64,000 nucleotides of DNA, from NCBI RefSeq assembly GCF_040954645.1, contig NC_092811.1, forward strand, positions 122,967,411-123,031,410, read 5' to 3'. Every line of letters begins with the position of its first letter. Positions within the stretch are counted from its first letter, which is position 1. The notes under the pieces were generated by a model. It made no database searches, had not been told where the DNA came from, and saw nothing but the letters and a program-made list of their open reading frames with translations. The DNA is from Diabrotica undecimpunctata. Taxonomy: Eukaryota; Arthropoda; Insecta; Coleoptera; Chrysomelidae. Position numbers and translations under genes: made by a program. Of the stretch, positions 10,707 through 22,279 are shown piece by piece.

Positions 10707-10977
10707 TGTTACGAACATGCATGCGGCGTGGCCCGTGTAACGGTTGCATCTCGAAAACGACTAGAACTTTCCGGCGATGTCTCGAGCGCGAGAGAGAGAT
10801 CAACCCGTCAAATAGGCGAATTAGAGGTGGGCTACTCCCGAATGTTGGGGTACATAGTGACTTTTATATATAAGCGTACTTTCTAGTAGTTTTTAGTTGA
10901 TAAGAGATAATCGTGCTGTAAACTATATAATATATTTACATAAATTCGAACCGCTCGTTTTATTGAAACACACTACA
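10707..10977 (+). repeat. Gypsy 3' LTR
   Basis: It starts with TGTTACGAACATGC right after the purine-rich tract AAGAGGGGAGCAG and ends ...ACACACTACA, giving TG...CA ends and 271 bp. A TATATATAAG box at about 10864 could be its promoter. With no second LTR in the window, the boundaries are inferred from end motifs alone. Confidence 0.6.
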
Positions 10978-11103
10978 ATATATAATCAATTGTTTGTTTG
11001 TTTATGTCATAATAATATAATATAATGTCAGACCAATCAAATACACTGCTCAAAATAATCAAATCTTACTAAGAGTTGTATCAGTTTTTTTAGGAACCAG
11101 CTG

Positions 11104-14100
11104 TACAAAGCATTAAGTTGGGTTAAAATGTATAATTCAAACTGTAAATGGCATGAAGGACCACAAAATTTGAAGAAACTACATCGACTAAAATGGACTT
11201 GTCTGTTTTTTAATCTTGTCAAGCAGAGTTGTAAAAAAATGTTCGACCATCAGTCTCGTTATTTTACATTTTTCATTTCAAGAGAGTCTGTCTGAATCCG
11301 TCAGGGTAACTAGTAGAATAATCGTTCGACTAAATAAAAGTCTCGTTAGTCTACACTTCAAGAAAAGTTCTTAACCAGCATAATACACAGTCCATTCCAG
11401 TCAAAGTAGTTTCTTCAAATTTTCTAAGTAACAAAAAAACCAAGCAATTTTCAAAAATAATTATTTTGAAAACGATTTTTGCATCTGAAGTTAATTTCAA
11501 ACAATTATAATAATTAAAATTCAAATTGTTATCGTTTGTGACCTTATAGCTCACGGATTAACCCGTATAGACTCCAATGGACACTTAAGAAAAGCGCAGT
11601 CATCCTTATATTGATTTTCTGTCCTTCCACTTTGTGTTATCGCCATATAATAAAAGCATTACGCCCGATTTCATAATCGTTTTAAAGTTGGCATCAATTT
11701 TGAAGTCACCGTAACTTTGGATGGCTTTAAAGTCAACTTTAAAATGATTATAAAATCCGTATTATATAGTGTCATTAAAAATAGGGTCAAAATACTGTTT
11801 TCTTATGATTTTTTTTACAAAGATCTGATATAAAATAATTTATAATACAAATGAATGATTGTTCAAAATACGTGTAGTCTTAATATCACCTCCAAAATTA
11901 AAAAAAAAAATACATTTTACACTTACTATGCACTATGTAGTATGTCTGTCTATAATAAAAAAATTAGAAACCCACTAGATCCCATCTATTGTTTCCTGAC
12001 CTTTTACACGGCAATGAAGAAAGCAAACGTCCAATGTAAATGTCTATAGAACCTATTAAACTATTTTGTCCAATTTGTATGTGTTTTGCATAAAAAAATG
12101 AAGTTTATCCCTCTCATTATCAAATAACGTATACCTTTGAATCCGCCCCGACCCTTCATAAAATAATTACAAAGAAATCAAATTGTTTACTATGGTTACA
12201 ATGGTTATACCTTGTACAGTTTATATTATATGTTTGTTTATCATCTGTGTGAATTGCTGCTTCAAATATTCATATTGATAGGATCTAAGGACTATACGAA
12301 AATGTACATGGTCATTGTACAATAATTTATTATACCAACCGTTTAAGAGTCACTTCCAAAATATCGATTTTATACAGTAAGCATCAAACATTAATAAAAC
12401 TTTGGCAATCTTAAGCCCAAAATGTACCGAAGTTATTGTACCAACAATAATATTAAATATTTTTTAATTTATTTTGTCAAAAGATGATCCACAAGCAAAA
12501 TACTCGCAAATAAATATAAAATTAGGTGTTTACTCCTCATGAGCATGCAAGAAAATGTTTCATAAACTTGTTTAGATTTATACAGATTAGTAAGGCATAC
12601 AGAATCACAATCACGAGTCTTGATCCGACGATTTACAAGATCGAGTTCCTAGTACAAAACCTAAAGTCCTATGATTCCATATGAAGACAAAAGTTTGACA
12701 GTCAGGTTAAACGCAATAGATAAAAAACTTTAATATTAGTATTATATCATTGTAAACCTACTTACTATGATATGAACTAACCAATCAGCTGTGCTATTGC
12801 TACAAAGTTTCTTAGATTTAATAATAACTGACTAAAAACAAAAATAAGTGTTAAATATACCCTTTCTTGGAAAACTCAAGTACCAAAATTAATTTTACCC
12901 ATTTTCTTAAAATTCCTGTATCTTTGAACCAAACAAATCAAACTATGTAAATATCCTTCCTGTACTCTTTTTACCAACCAACACTGTCAATAAATATTGT
13001 TTATTTCATTATACAAACATTAAACAACAATAGTAATACCAACAGAATGAAACATCTTATAAATTGTATAAAATACTTCACTGGTGAATAGGTCAACGCA
13101 TAGAAAGCCAAACGAGAAATTAACAATATTATCACAAAACAGTTCTTTTCTAAAAACATCTGGTGCCTTAAAGTCATTAAAAATATATTTACACATATGT
13201 ATAACACAGCTTGATTCAAATTGTTACCATTAATGGTGTAGATTATAGCAAAACAGCAATTAAGTGAATTAAATTATTGCATATTTGTTGATCAGGTAGT
13301 TTAAAATAGGTACATTAATAATAATAATAAAAAAAATTGGATTTTGTATATATTGCATATGAATTCACTGACTTTATCAATTTCCACAAAACATCTGTAG
13401 GTCAAAAATGGAGTTAAAACACCTAATGGTAATGTTAGTAATACATATTCGTAAAAAACATAAAGACAATGGGCTAATTTTACAGATTACTCATTTATGA
13501 ACTATTCATATGAAATTATTTATATCTTAAAGTAACTAGAAGCCTGATTAGAAAAAGATGTATAGATGAAAATTTATACAATTGGGGAACAAAATATGGC
13601 TCAGATCAGGATTTATCTATATTTGGTATCACATGCATGATGCCATACAACCACAAACTGGCAGCAAAAAAAAGTACAATAACCAGCAAAACTTTACACG
13701 TATGATAATAGAGTGAAAACATTGGAAGGCAGTGCAAACTGGGTCCTGTTAAAACATACAATACATGAGTACAAAAAAAGAAAAATAGAATGGAATAAAC
13801 TATGTTGATAGAATGGCACAAAACAAAATAATAATATGTGGAGATAAATCATCAATAAGGTGAAGAAGAATTAAGAGACCTAAAGTTGCTGAAGTATTCA
13901 AAAGATACCAAAGAATGAAAATTGACTGATATAGTAGAAGTTAAATTTTAGTGCTATTCAAAATTTAATTTTTAAGTAGGATTACCCTATTATATGTAGT
14001 TAGTTTTTTATTTAAGGAAAGGCAATTTTGATATGAAGATTAATGTAAGATGTGTGATATCTAAAAAATTTTTGGTGTAATTTAACTCAAAGAGAACTTT

Positions 14101-16434
14101 ACATGGCGTTTTTAAGACTTAAGATTTATTGGTGATTGCTAATAATAGCAAGAAAACATGTGTAACCCATGCAGGATAGTACTTGAACACATTTTTTCTT
14201 TGAAATAAGAAAGTACTTGACCTACTAAATAACTTGTTAAAGTCAATTTATTTGGCCACCTAATAAGTTATTATACCTGAAGTCATATGAGATTCATTGC
14301 TTACACAAAATCAATAAATATGTACCAATAATTTTGGAGAATGTGCCAATATTATCAAAGCTGAACTGTTTCTTTTTTTGTAAGAAACCTTTCCTGAACA
14401 AAATCCTATGAGACCAATTTTTGTGTATAAATAACCAATTATAACAATTACTTAGTTTTATAAGACCCTTTCCTTGATCTTTAAAATATAGTATTCTCAA
14501 CATCACAACAAATAAGTTAGGTGATGATTATTCAATATAATACATCTAACAAATTACAATATTATTCAAATATTATCAAAAATATCTATAATCTTTTTAT
14601 TGTTGGAATAATAAAAAACTGAAACTGTACTATACATTTGTGTAGCAAGCACTTATATCCTCAATTTGATATTATAAATATAATATCAATTTTTCCAGGA
14701 TAAAGTACATTTACAATAATCTAAATGTCTCTTAAAGAGATTAGTTTTCTATCAAATAAATTAAGTATTTAATAAAGTATATTTTTTAAATGCATATTCC
14801 CAAACTAACATATCCAAACAAAAGATCTCTAAGAGACATATTTAACTCGATAATTCCATATGAACGATTATGTATATACATGTTGTTTACTATTGAATTA
14901 AACTGAATTCATACATTTTGAGCATTGTGTCTCATCAACAGTGTCTGTTAAAAACTATAAAAAATATAATAAATGGGTAAAGATACAAAGCCATTCAATG
15001 ATAATATCTTACAAGAAAAGTTATTTAATAGTGATACTATATAAATAGAAAGAGAGGGCTATGGCATTAGAATAAACCCAGTTTAAAAATTGTAATTCAT
15101 GATCGTAATTAATTCGGAAAGCAAACCCAACATAAATTTAAAGAAAGTGATGATGTACTCAATAGTATAAGTTTAATAACTACATATTGGAAACTTATCA
15201 ATACTAGCATTAAAAACATGTAAACTCTCAATAGTTGTAAATATCTACTATGTTGTCTACTATACGAATTAACCAATGCATACCAGGATCAGTAGATACA
15301 AAGGACACTACCAAATGGGAATTATACTGGCATAAATGATTGGACTACTTGTTTGGACCCCTTAGTACCCATATGATAGGAACTCCTAATAAACAATGAA
15401 ATAACCAAACAAATAAAGTGCATAGTTTGGAGCTAATTATGTAGATCTTATGCTCAAGTATGTTGTAGCACTAGCATGGAGCACAATACATGATAGGACG
15501 TAAGATATTCAAACCATTAATACTTTTAAGAGCGGTCTTTGAGAAGGCAAAAATATGTTGAGGATCATTATATCATTAATACTTCCAAACTATCAATGTT
15601 TGTGAAAAGCTTCACAAATGTACCATGGTGCACTCAGATTGTTATAAGTAAATATAACAATATACCAGCGGGAAGAATTGGTTAAGATCATAATTAATTC
15701 TATAAAATATTTTGAGCATGGGTTGCCCACATTAGTGGATTCAGTTCAAAATGGAATACATGTTACTTAATTGAACACTATTTCCATATTTTTGTTCAGA
15801 TTACAGTGTTCAAATTAAATTATTAAAGGTAATTAAATTAAACTCAGTTCAAACTCTTTTGTATTGCCTCTTGGTAGATGTATTTAGAGCATTTAATAAT
15901 CACAGGAAACAGATGATAATTAAAGACTAAGTAGGTACTTAATGTTTTTGTGAAATCACAAAAACTTATGACTGTAGTAAACAGGGCTTGTTTGTAAATA
16001 AGCAAATGAATCACTATTAAATTATAATTATTTACTAATTGGGGACAGAAAATAAACAGATAATTAAAATGACATTTCTTAAAGACTAAACCAATTTAAA
16101 CCCATAAAAAATCAATACAAATGTCAAGATTATTACCTAAATCAGGGAAGAAACTTTGGTATAATCGGGTAGATATTTTTTGTGTTGAAATGTCAAGTGT
16201 AAATTATAACAATGTCAATTTGTGGGCATGTGAGATTGATAGCATTAAATAAACATGATATTCAATCATATTGTTTAATATCGTTGTCCCAATTGTTTTG
16301 GATCGCTACTTTTTTAAAAGATCGAAGACATTGCGCATGTGCTCAACGCACACATGGACATAGAATCGGTATTCTTTATTATCGTTCATATGAGACTAGA
16401 GAAAATTTAAATAAACTTAGCCAATTAAGTAGTA
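11104..16434. other. Gene A intron, 5' part
   Basis: More than 5 kb of AT-rich sequence with no coding region I can support. The only structure noted is a short inverted repeat at 11661-11757. Short open frames here have no family motifs. Confidence 0.5.
11661..11757. repeat. Short inverted repeat (MITE-like)
   Basis: ATTTCATAATCGTTTTAAAG near 11668 pairs with CTTTAAAATGATTATAAAAT near 11737. Arms of about 24 bp with a loop of about 45 bp give a small hairpin. It could be a miniature inverted-repeat element or a fragment of one. Confidence 0.4.
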
Positions 16435-16440
16435 ACTCAC

Positions 16441-16463
16441 TCTTTTTCGTCTGTGTCAGCCAT
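16441..16463 (-). CDS. Zinc-finger gene A, coding exon 1 (MADTDEK)
   Basis: On the minus strand an ATG at 16463 begins seven codons reading MADTDEK, plus two bases (GA), followed by a splice donor GTGAGT (16440-16435). The acceptor at 5338 leaves one base (A), so the joined codon is GAA (Glu) and the reading runs MADTDEK-E-FP-MAFFTP without a stop. The phase match and the good donor support this exon although it is very short. The intron would be 11,103 bp and full of transposons. The 5' UTR upstream is unresolved. The alternative is that the true start is the ATG at 5330 and this is an unrelated ORF. Confidence 0.6.
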
Positions 16464-16587
16464 GGAAAAAATGCCTTCGTTTTTTGCCGCCGAAAAAATA
16501 CCACCACTGAGAATACTTTTGATTGAAACTCACAAAATAACAAATATTGTTTTTTCACACACACAAACAACGCAACACCCTGTGTAT

Positions 16588-16597
16588 CGCCATCTTG
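16588..16597 (-). promoter_or_regulatory. YY1/Pho-like motif in the putative gene A promoter
   Basis: The minus strand reads CAAGATGGCG, the core of the YY1/Pleiohomeotic site common near starts of widely expressed genes. It lies about 125 bp upstream of the MADTDEK start codon. This is motif evidence only. Confidence 0.4.
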
Positions 16598-16629
16598 AAA
16601 CGCGTCATCTTTTTTAATGGTTCGCACAA

Positions 16630-17257
16630 GCGCTTCACCGCCACACTAAGCATGCGCTGGAGAAAGTTTGGACACACTCCGTACAAGATTTATGTGGGGA
16701 GGTGGGTTGATTAGAGGAAACGTCACAATTTCACTGCGCTGACGTCACTTGTATAAACAATTTTAAATTGTCTAAAACTAATCTAATAAAAAGGGTCTTT
16801 CCACTGCCAAACGTTTATTATTATTAATATATTAAGGAAGTATATTAATTATTGGAGTATTGATATACAAAACACAAAAACTTCATTATATTTATAAAGA
16901 ATTCAATTCATTCTGCAAACAAGGGGCGTACCAAAAGTTAGAAATAAGCGAAAGAGACTCAATCCTTCTTTCTAATGAGTTTAACTAGATTAATTTGTCA
17001 CATATTATCATATATTTAAACATGTAGGTACATTTTACATTGTTTTTGGTGATAGGACAAGGACAACATATTTTAACAAATACTAACAATCTTAATAAAA
17101 TTTCTTTATTTTCAGATATGTTTAAAATATTTTCATTTATATCTATCTATAGTAAAATAAGTAACTTTAAAATATACAGTAATACAATACAACAAAATAG
17201 TCAAATCTGTATTAGAATTTTTACAACAATAGTACACACAAAATTTGTATAATAATA
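16630..17257. other. Upstream flank of gene A; no gene seen
   Basis: AT-rich sequence between the presumed gene A promoter and the pogo element. No convincing coding frame. Confidence 0.4.
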
Positions 17258-17730
17258 AGGTAAGTGCGCCAAGTATTGCCTTGCTCCTAATATTGCCACT
17301 CCCCATAAATTTATTAATTTGTCCCTTGAATCACAGATGGTCATGTAAGCTCAAATATATCGAATTAAAACAACCACTCTAAAAACGTTATAGGTGGAAC
17401 CAGTTAGTATTGGTGTTCACGGCAAAGCAGCGTATATTTCGTGCGATTTGTTTATAAAAACGTGGGAAAACTGTAATGATTGTTATAAGCTAGCTAATAC
17501 CGACTATAGAAGGGTGAGAAGGTTATCAGATAGGTACATTCAATTACTTTATTAATCCATATTGTATGTAATTAATATAAAAGAGAATAAAACATAAATC
17601 GCTATTTTTGTTCCGCAGTAGTAATGATCCTAATATTGCCACATGAGATAGTTCCTAATATTGCCATGGCAATATTTGGAACCTAACATAAAAATTTACT
17701 TTTTATTAATAAAAACTTTCTTTTCAACAG

Positions 17731-18797
17731 AATGCCGAATAGAAAGAGAGCCCTGTGGTCTGAGGTGAATCTCCTTGCAGCGTTAGAAGCACTAAGAGCT
17801 GGAAGCAGTATAAGCCAAGCTTCATTACGATATGAAATACCTTGAATAGCACTTGGACTACATTATCGCAGCCAAAATTCGGTTAAACGACTTGGAAGGA
17901 AAAGTGTTTTAAGTTTTGAACAAGAAAGAGAGCTAGAATTCATAAACTAGCAGAGGTGGGCATGCCAATAACTAGTAAAATAGTAAGAAGAAATGTATTT
18001 TCGTATGCGATGATAATGAACATTCCTAATCCTTTTTCTGATACATCTAAATTAGCAGAAAGGAAATGGCTGAAGTTATTCTTTGCAAGACATCTCGATG
18101 TGGCTAGAAGGAAGGCTCAGCAAATGAATCCAGCAAGAGCACAGAAAATTAATCCATTTATTGTAAATGATTATTTTAAGAAATTGGAGGAAGTATTCAT
18201 TAAATTAGAATTGTTTGATAAACCTAGAAACGTGTACAATATGGACGAGAAAGGTTGCCGTCTAAAGATCCATAAACAGCCAACCGTAATGGCCAAGAAA
18301 GGTGCTAAACGTATCCACTTGACAGCGCCTGAACACGGTGAAAATGTTAGTATTGTGGGTTGTAGAAATGCCCTGGGGCAAGCCATCCCACCGTTCATTC
18401 TTTTCAAAGGGAAGAGATTGAAGCCTGAATGGAATGATCATCTACCGCCAGGATCAACTGTAATAATGACACAGAAAGGGAGCATGACAAATAACATGAC
18501 AAATGAGGCGTTTATTTCATGGCTAGAACATTTTGCAAAGTATAAGAATACAGGACCCACACTCCTGATATTCGATGGTGCAAAATCGCATCTGGACATA
18601 AGTATTGTTGAAGCTGCAGAAAATTCTGGTATTACTTTATTTTGTCTTCCAAGTAACACCACGCATGAACTGCAGCCTATGGATAAAGCAGTCTTCAAAA
18701 GTTATGAGTCTTTTTGGGATCAGGAGGTTTCAAATTTTTTAATAACTCATCATCTCTAGGTTCAAAGCAACTGAATATTCCCTTTTAATCCAGACAT
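17731..18797 (+). pseudogene. pogo transposase, N-terminal and catalytic part
   Basis: It begins MPNRKRALWSEVNLLAALEA with a pipsqueak-type HTH (GSSISQASLRYEIP), broken by a TGA near 17843 and a second stop near 17948. An intact stretch at 17956-18759 then carries the CENP-B-like second HTH and the DDE_1 core: D97 in YNMDEKG, D207 in LIFDGAKSHLD and D243 in LQPMDKAVF (the last two 35 residues apart, a DDD triad). After SNFLITHH the frame decays, and at GIFPFNPDI-like codons it is cut by the RTE insertion at 18798. The gene resumes at 22277. The catalytic residues remain but the stops make it inactive. Confidence 0.85.
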
Positions 18798-19184
18798 AAA
18801 AACACATAAAAACCTGCATAAAGACAGCAGCCCTAGAAGCTCTTGGAGAAGTGGACCAAAAATACACCCACCAAACTACGTAATTAACCGAAGACATACT
18901 AACATGCATAAAAGAGAAAAAAGCACTCCATATAAAATACCTGAACACAAAAAACTATGGAGACTTGGAACTATACAGAAAAAAAAAATAAAGAAGTGAA
19001 AAGAAAAGTGGCAAATGAAAAAAATTAAAGATGGGAAAAAACATGCACAGAGATAGAACAGCACATAGGAGGAACGAGAAATTCAGAGTCATGGCGCATC
19101 TTAAAGTCGCTCCAAAGAAATAAGACAGAGAAAATCAAGATCAGCCAAATCAAAGAAAACGAATGGCAAGAATACTATAAAAAA

Positions 19185-19575
19185 TTGCTAACCGAAGACC
19201 GCCCCGAATTCAAACAATCAGAAATAGACGGAATAGAAATCTACACCCATGACGAAATCGAATTAAGCCTAGCTGAGGTAAAAAAAACGATCAAAACTCT
19301 AAAGAACAAAAAAGCAGAAGGTCCCGGTGGAATACCAAATGAATTGATAAAAAACGGATCGGAAAAGTTATTTCGTATGATACATAAAATGTTTGAGAGA
19401 GCACTGAATGGAGAAGACTTACCGGCAGAATGGACCCAAGCATATATGACATCAATATACACGAAAGGAAATAGAAAAAACTGCGAAAACTATCGGGGAA
19501 TCAGCATTATATCGTCTATAGGCAGACTGTATGGAAAGACCATCAAGGAAAAATTAGAAATATATATACAAGATA
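19185..19575 (+). pseudogene. Outer RTE, reverse transcriptase N-terminal part
   Basis: MLTEDRPEFKQSEIDGIEIY leads into KTLKNKKAEGPGGIPNELIK, the KAPGPDGIP block at the start of the RT domain, then WTQAYMTSIYTKGNRKNCEN and YRGISIISSIGRLYGK. The frame is cut at EIYIQDR by the inner insertion at 19576 and resumes at 21030 as YIQDKIGEGQAGF, so the target-site duplication is visible in protein as well as DNA. Confidence 0.85.
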
Positions 19576-21029
19576 GGTAGGTCCAGACGAAATACCTGCG
19601 GAACTACTGAAATGTCTAGACGATGAAACTCTACCTGTACTTCTGGACCTATTTAATGAAGTATATAAAACTGGAAAAATCCCACAGGAATGGTTGGTGT
19701 CCACCTTTGTAGCAATACCAAAAACAGTATATACCAAATATTGTTCAGACTATAGGACAATATCACTAATAAGCCATACCCTCAAAATATTTCTAAAGGT
19801 GATTCATGGAAGATTATATAGAAAACTAGAAGATGATATGGATGATACTCAGTTTGGGTTCCGCAAGGGACTGGGAACAAGAGAGGCATTGTTTGCTTTT
19901 AATGTCCTCTCTCAAAGATGCTTATATATGAACCTAGATATTTATTCCTGTTTCATCGACTTCGAGAAGGCATTCGACAGGGTCCGACATGAAAAACTAA
20001 TAGAAATACTGAGAAACAAAGATATAGACAGACGAGACTTACGAATCATTATCAATATGTATTGGAATCAAAAGGCCAATATAAAGATAGAAGAACAAAA
20101 GTCCGAAAATATAGATATAAAGAGATGAGTAAGACAGGGCTGTGTTCTGTCACCATTACTGTTTAACGTGTATAGTGAAGCCATATTCCAGGAAGCGATA
20201 GCGGATCTGGGTGATGGAATCTCTGTAAACTGAAGAATAGTAAGATTCGCTGATGACACCGTTATAATGGCAGACACCCTGGAATCGCTACAAGAATTGG
20301 TAAATAGAATTAACGATTATTGCATTAGATACGGACTAAAAATAAATAAGAGAAAAACTAAATTCATGATTGTCTCAAAAACGCAACATGGAAATGAAAG
20401 ATTAATGATAGAGCAAACCCAAATAGAAAAAGTAGAGACATATAAATATCTGGGAACCTGGGTTGCTGACAAAAATGACCAAAGCAGAGAAATCAAAGTC
20501 CGAATTGAAACTGCAAGGCAAGCATTTGTGAAAATGAAGACAATGCTTACCAACAGAGACCTTCAGTTGCATCTCAGATTGAGGGCTCTAAGATGTTACA
20601 TATTTTCTATCTTACTATACGGAATGGAAGCTTGGACATTGAAGAAACAACACATAAGGAAAATAGAAGCGTTCGAAATGTGGTGTTACAGAAGAATATT
20701 AAAAATTCAGTGGGTTCAAAGGATTACCAATGCTGAGGTACTACGACGTCTAAATAAGGAGTTAGAAATTATGAACAGCATAAAAAGAAGAAAACTAGAA
20801 TATTTGGGTCACATAACCAGAGGAGAAAAATATGAGCTGCTGAGAATTATTATGCAAGGAAGGATCCAAGGAAGAAGAAGCATAGGAAGAAGACGCATCT
20901 CCTGGCTGAAAAACCTTAGAGAATGGTTTAACTGTAGTTCACTACAACTTTTCAGAGCAGCAGCTAACAAAGTGACCATAGCCGTTATGATATCCAATCT
21001 CCGATAGGAGATGGAACTTTAAGAAGAAG
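19576..21029 (+). mobile_element. Inner RTE-like retrotransposon (AAG-tailed family)
   Basis: It is flanked by a 10 bp target duplication ATACAAGATA (19566-19575 and 21030-21039). It encodes RT from GPDEIPAELLKCLDD through QFGFRKGLGTREALFA, FIDFEKAFDRVRHE, RQGCVLSPLLFN and FADDTVIMAD, then the thumb and C-terminal region ending RRRISWLKNLREWF. In-frame stops near 20126 and 20231 show it is dead. It ends GGAACTTTAAGAAGAAG, like four other copies in the window. The 5' part (endonuclease) is missing, as is normal for incomplete target-primed reverse transcription. Confidence 0.9.
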
Positions 21030-21039
21030 ATACAAGATA

Positions 21040-22237
21040 AAATCGGAGAAGGCCAGGCAGGTTTCACAGCGGGGAAAGCATGCTTAGATCACATTTACAC
21101 GGTCGAACAACTAATAGAAAAAAGAATGGCCAAAAATAGATCGGTCCATCTGGCTTTTGTTGATCTTAAGAAGGCATATGACTCAATACCTAGAACCAAG
21201 CTATGGGAAGCAATGGAAGACATCGAAGTTCCACGAAGATTAATAAACGCGGTAAAAGCACTCTACAAGAACAACGAAGTAGCTATCAAAACGGGCAATA
21301 GAATATGCACTCCATTTAAGACGACAAAGGGACTACTACAGGGTTGCTCTACATCCCCCACCCTGTTCAAAATATTCCTGGAAAAAACCCTGAAACCATG
21401 GAAAAGAAAGTGCGATGGAATGGGTATACCAGTAAGGAACGAATATCTATATACGCTAAGTTTTGCCGACGACCAAATAGTGATCGCACAAGACGAGGAT
21501 GACGTTAGTTTTATGATGAGAAAACTGAAGCAGGAATATACAAAGAATGGGATGGAAATAAACCTAAAGAAAACTGAATACCTTACAACGGAGAATACAG
21601 AAATAAGACAGCTGGAAATAGACGAAGGTAAATAAATCAAAGGAACAGACAAGTATAAGTATTTGGGTTTCATAATATCAAACAAAGGAACAACAGAGGA
21701 AGATATAAAAGATAGACTAGGACAAACAAGAGACTGCATACGAAAATTTAACCCGGTACTATGGGATAAGAACATCAGCATGAAAACAAAGAAAAAATAT
21801 ATAATACCATGACAAGAAGTATCCTCACTTATGGGTGTGAAAATTGGACAATAAATAAGAAAACCAAAAACAAAATAAGAGCAACAGAGATGGAATTCCT
21901 AAGGAGAAGCTGCAGAGTAACAAGAAGAGATAGAATAAATAACATGGGGATTAAGAGGAGAATGGGAATGAACTCCGACATAATAGACTACATCGAATAG
22001 AAGAGGTTAACCTGGTACGGACATGTCAGAAGAGCAGACCAAAATCGGTGGATATATAGAATAACGGAGTGGAGCCCGATAGGAAGAAGAAAGAGAGGCA
22101 GACCCCGAAGATCTTTCAGAGATGAAGTGGACGAAGCAATGAGTAGAAGAAACCTACAGGAAGAAGACTGGCTAAACAGGAAAAATTGGAGAAAACGGTT
22201 GAGTGAAGGAATACAGTGAAAACTGTGGAAATCCTTG

Positions 22238-22241
<4 letters not shown>
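21040..22241 (+). pseudogene. Outer RTE, rest of RT and C-terminus
   Basis: It resumes after the inner insertion with the GQAGFTAGKACLDHIYTVEQ block. FVDLKKAYDSIP, LLQGCSTSPTLFK, SFADDQIVIAQDEDD and GMEINLKKTEYL follow, interrupted by a stop at about 21634. The remaining thumb and C-terminal helices (YKYLGFIISNKGTTEED and RGRPRRSFRDEVDEAMSRRN) lie in several frames. It ends just before the TA tail. Confidence 0.8.

Positions 22242-22276
<35 letters not shown>
22242..22276. repeat. (TA)n tail of the outer RTE
   Basis: About 17 TA units between the element's 3' sequence and the downstream target duplication, so it is the retrotransposon's own tail rather than an independent microsatellite. Confidence 0.8.

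Positions 22277-22279
<3 letters not shown>

Larger units (their letters stand above)
8773..10977 (+). mobile_element. Ty3/Gypsy LTR retrotransposon, 5'-deleted, with 3' LTR
   Basis: The fragment begins in the linker between RNase H and integrase (DPCIKRVLDWMRRSERPSW) and lacks gag, protease, RT and RNase H. It holds the integrase, an appended macro domain, a CCCH finger, a purine-rich tract at 10694-10706 and a 3' LTR at 10707-10977. There is no 5' LTR in the window. It lies between the two TIRs of a DNA transposon. The coding part is broken by one frameshift near 10375. Confidence 0.85.
8288..11103 (+). mobile_element. TIR DNA transposon (Tc1/mariner-type ends) hosting a Gypsy remnant
   Basis: The left end CAGCTGGTTCCTAAAAAAAA at 8288 and the complement of the right end, CAGCTGGTTCCTAAAAAAAC ending at 11103, are near-identical. 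The inverted similarity continues about 70 bp, to a shared GAGCAGTG block (8342-8350 and its mirror near 11047). Both ends abut TA, as expected for Tc1/mariner-related elements. The inside holds the N-terminal part of a transposase (8399-8780), then a Ty3/Gypsy fragment with one LTR. The transposase catalytic half is absent, so a deletion accompanied or followed the Gypsy insertion. Not mobile by itself. Confidence 0.7.
18798..22276 (+). mobile_element. Non-LTR retrotransposon inserted in the pogo transposase
   Basis: An 11 bp target duplication AATCCAGACAT flanks it exactly (18787-18797 and 22277-22287). The coding remnant runs from the region before RT (ALEALGEVD) through FADDQIVIAQDEDD (the catalytic box at about 21465) to the C-terminal basic segment. 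It is 5'-truncated and has several stops. Its 3' end is TGTGGAAATCCTTGTATG followed by a (TA)n tail at 22242-22276. A second retrotransposon is inserted at 19576-21029. The family differs from the AAG-tailed one. The RT block order (IGEGQAGFTAGKACLDHIY, FVDLKKAYDSIP, QGCSTSPTLFK) fits a non-LTR RT. Confidence 0.85.

Noticed and set aside
12000..16000. Hidden exons in the long AT-rich intron
   Set aside because: Read on both strands; no frame with splice sites and domain motifs was found.
16212..16526. 104-codon plus-strand frame and 82-codon minus-strand frame at 16379-16627
   Set aside because: Both overlap the gene A start exon and promoter; neither shows a domain, and only the short MADTDEK stretch on the minus strand fits splicing.
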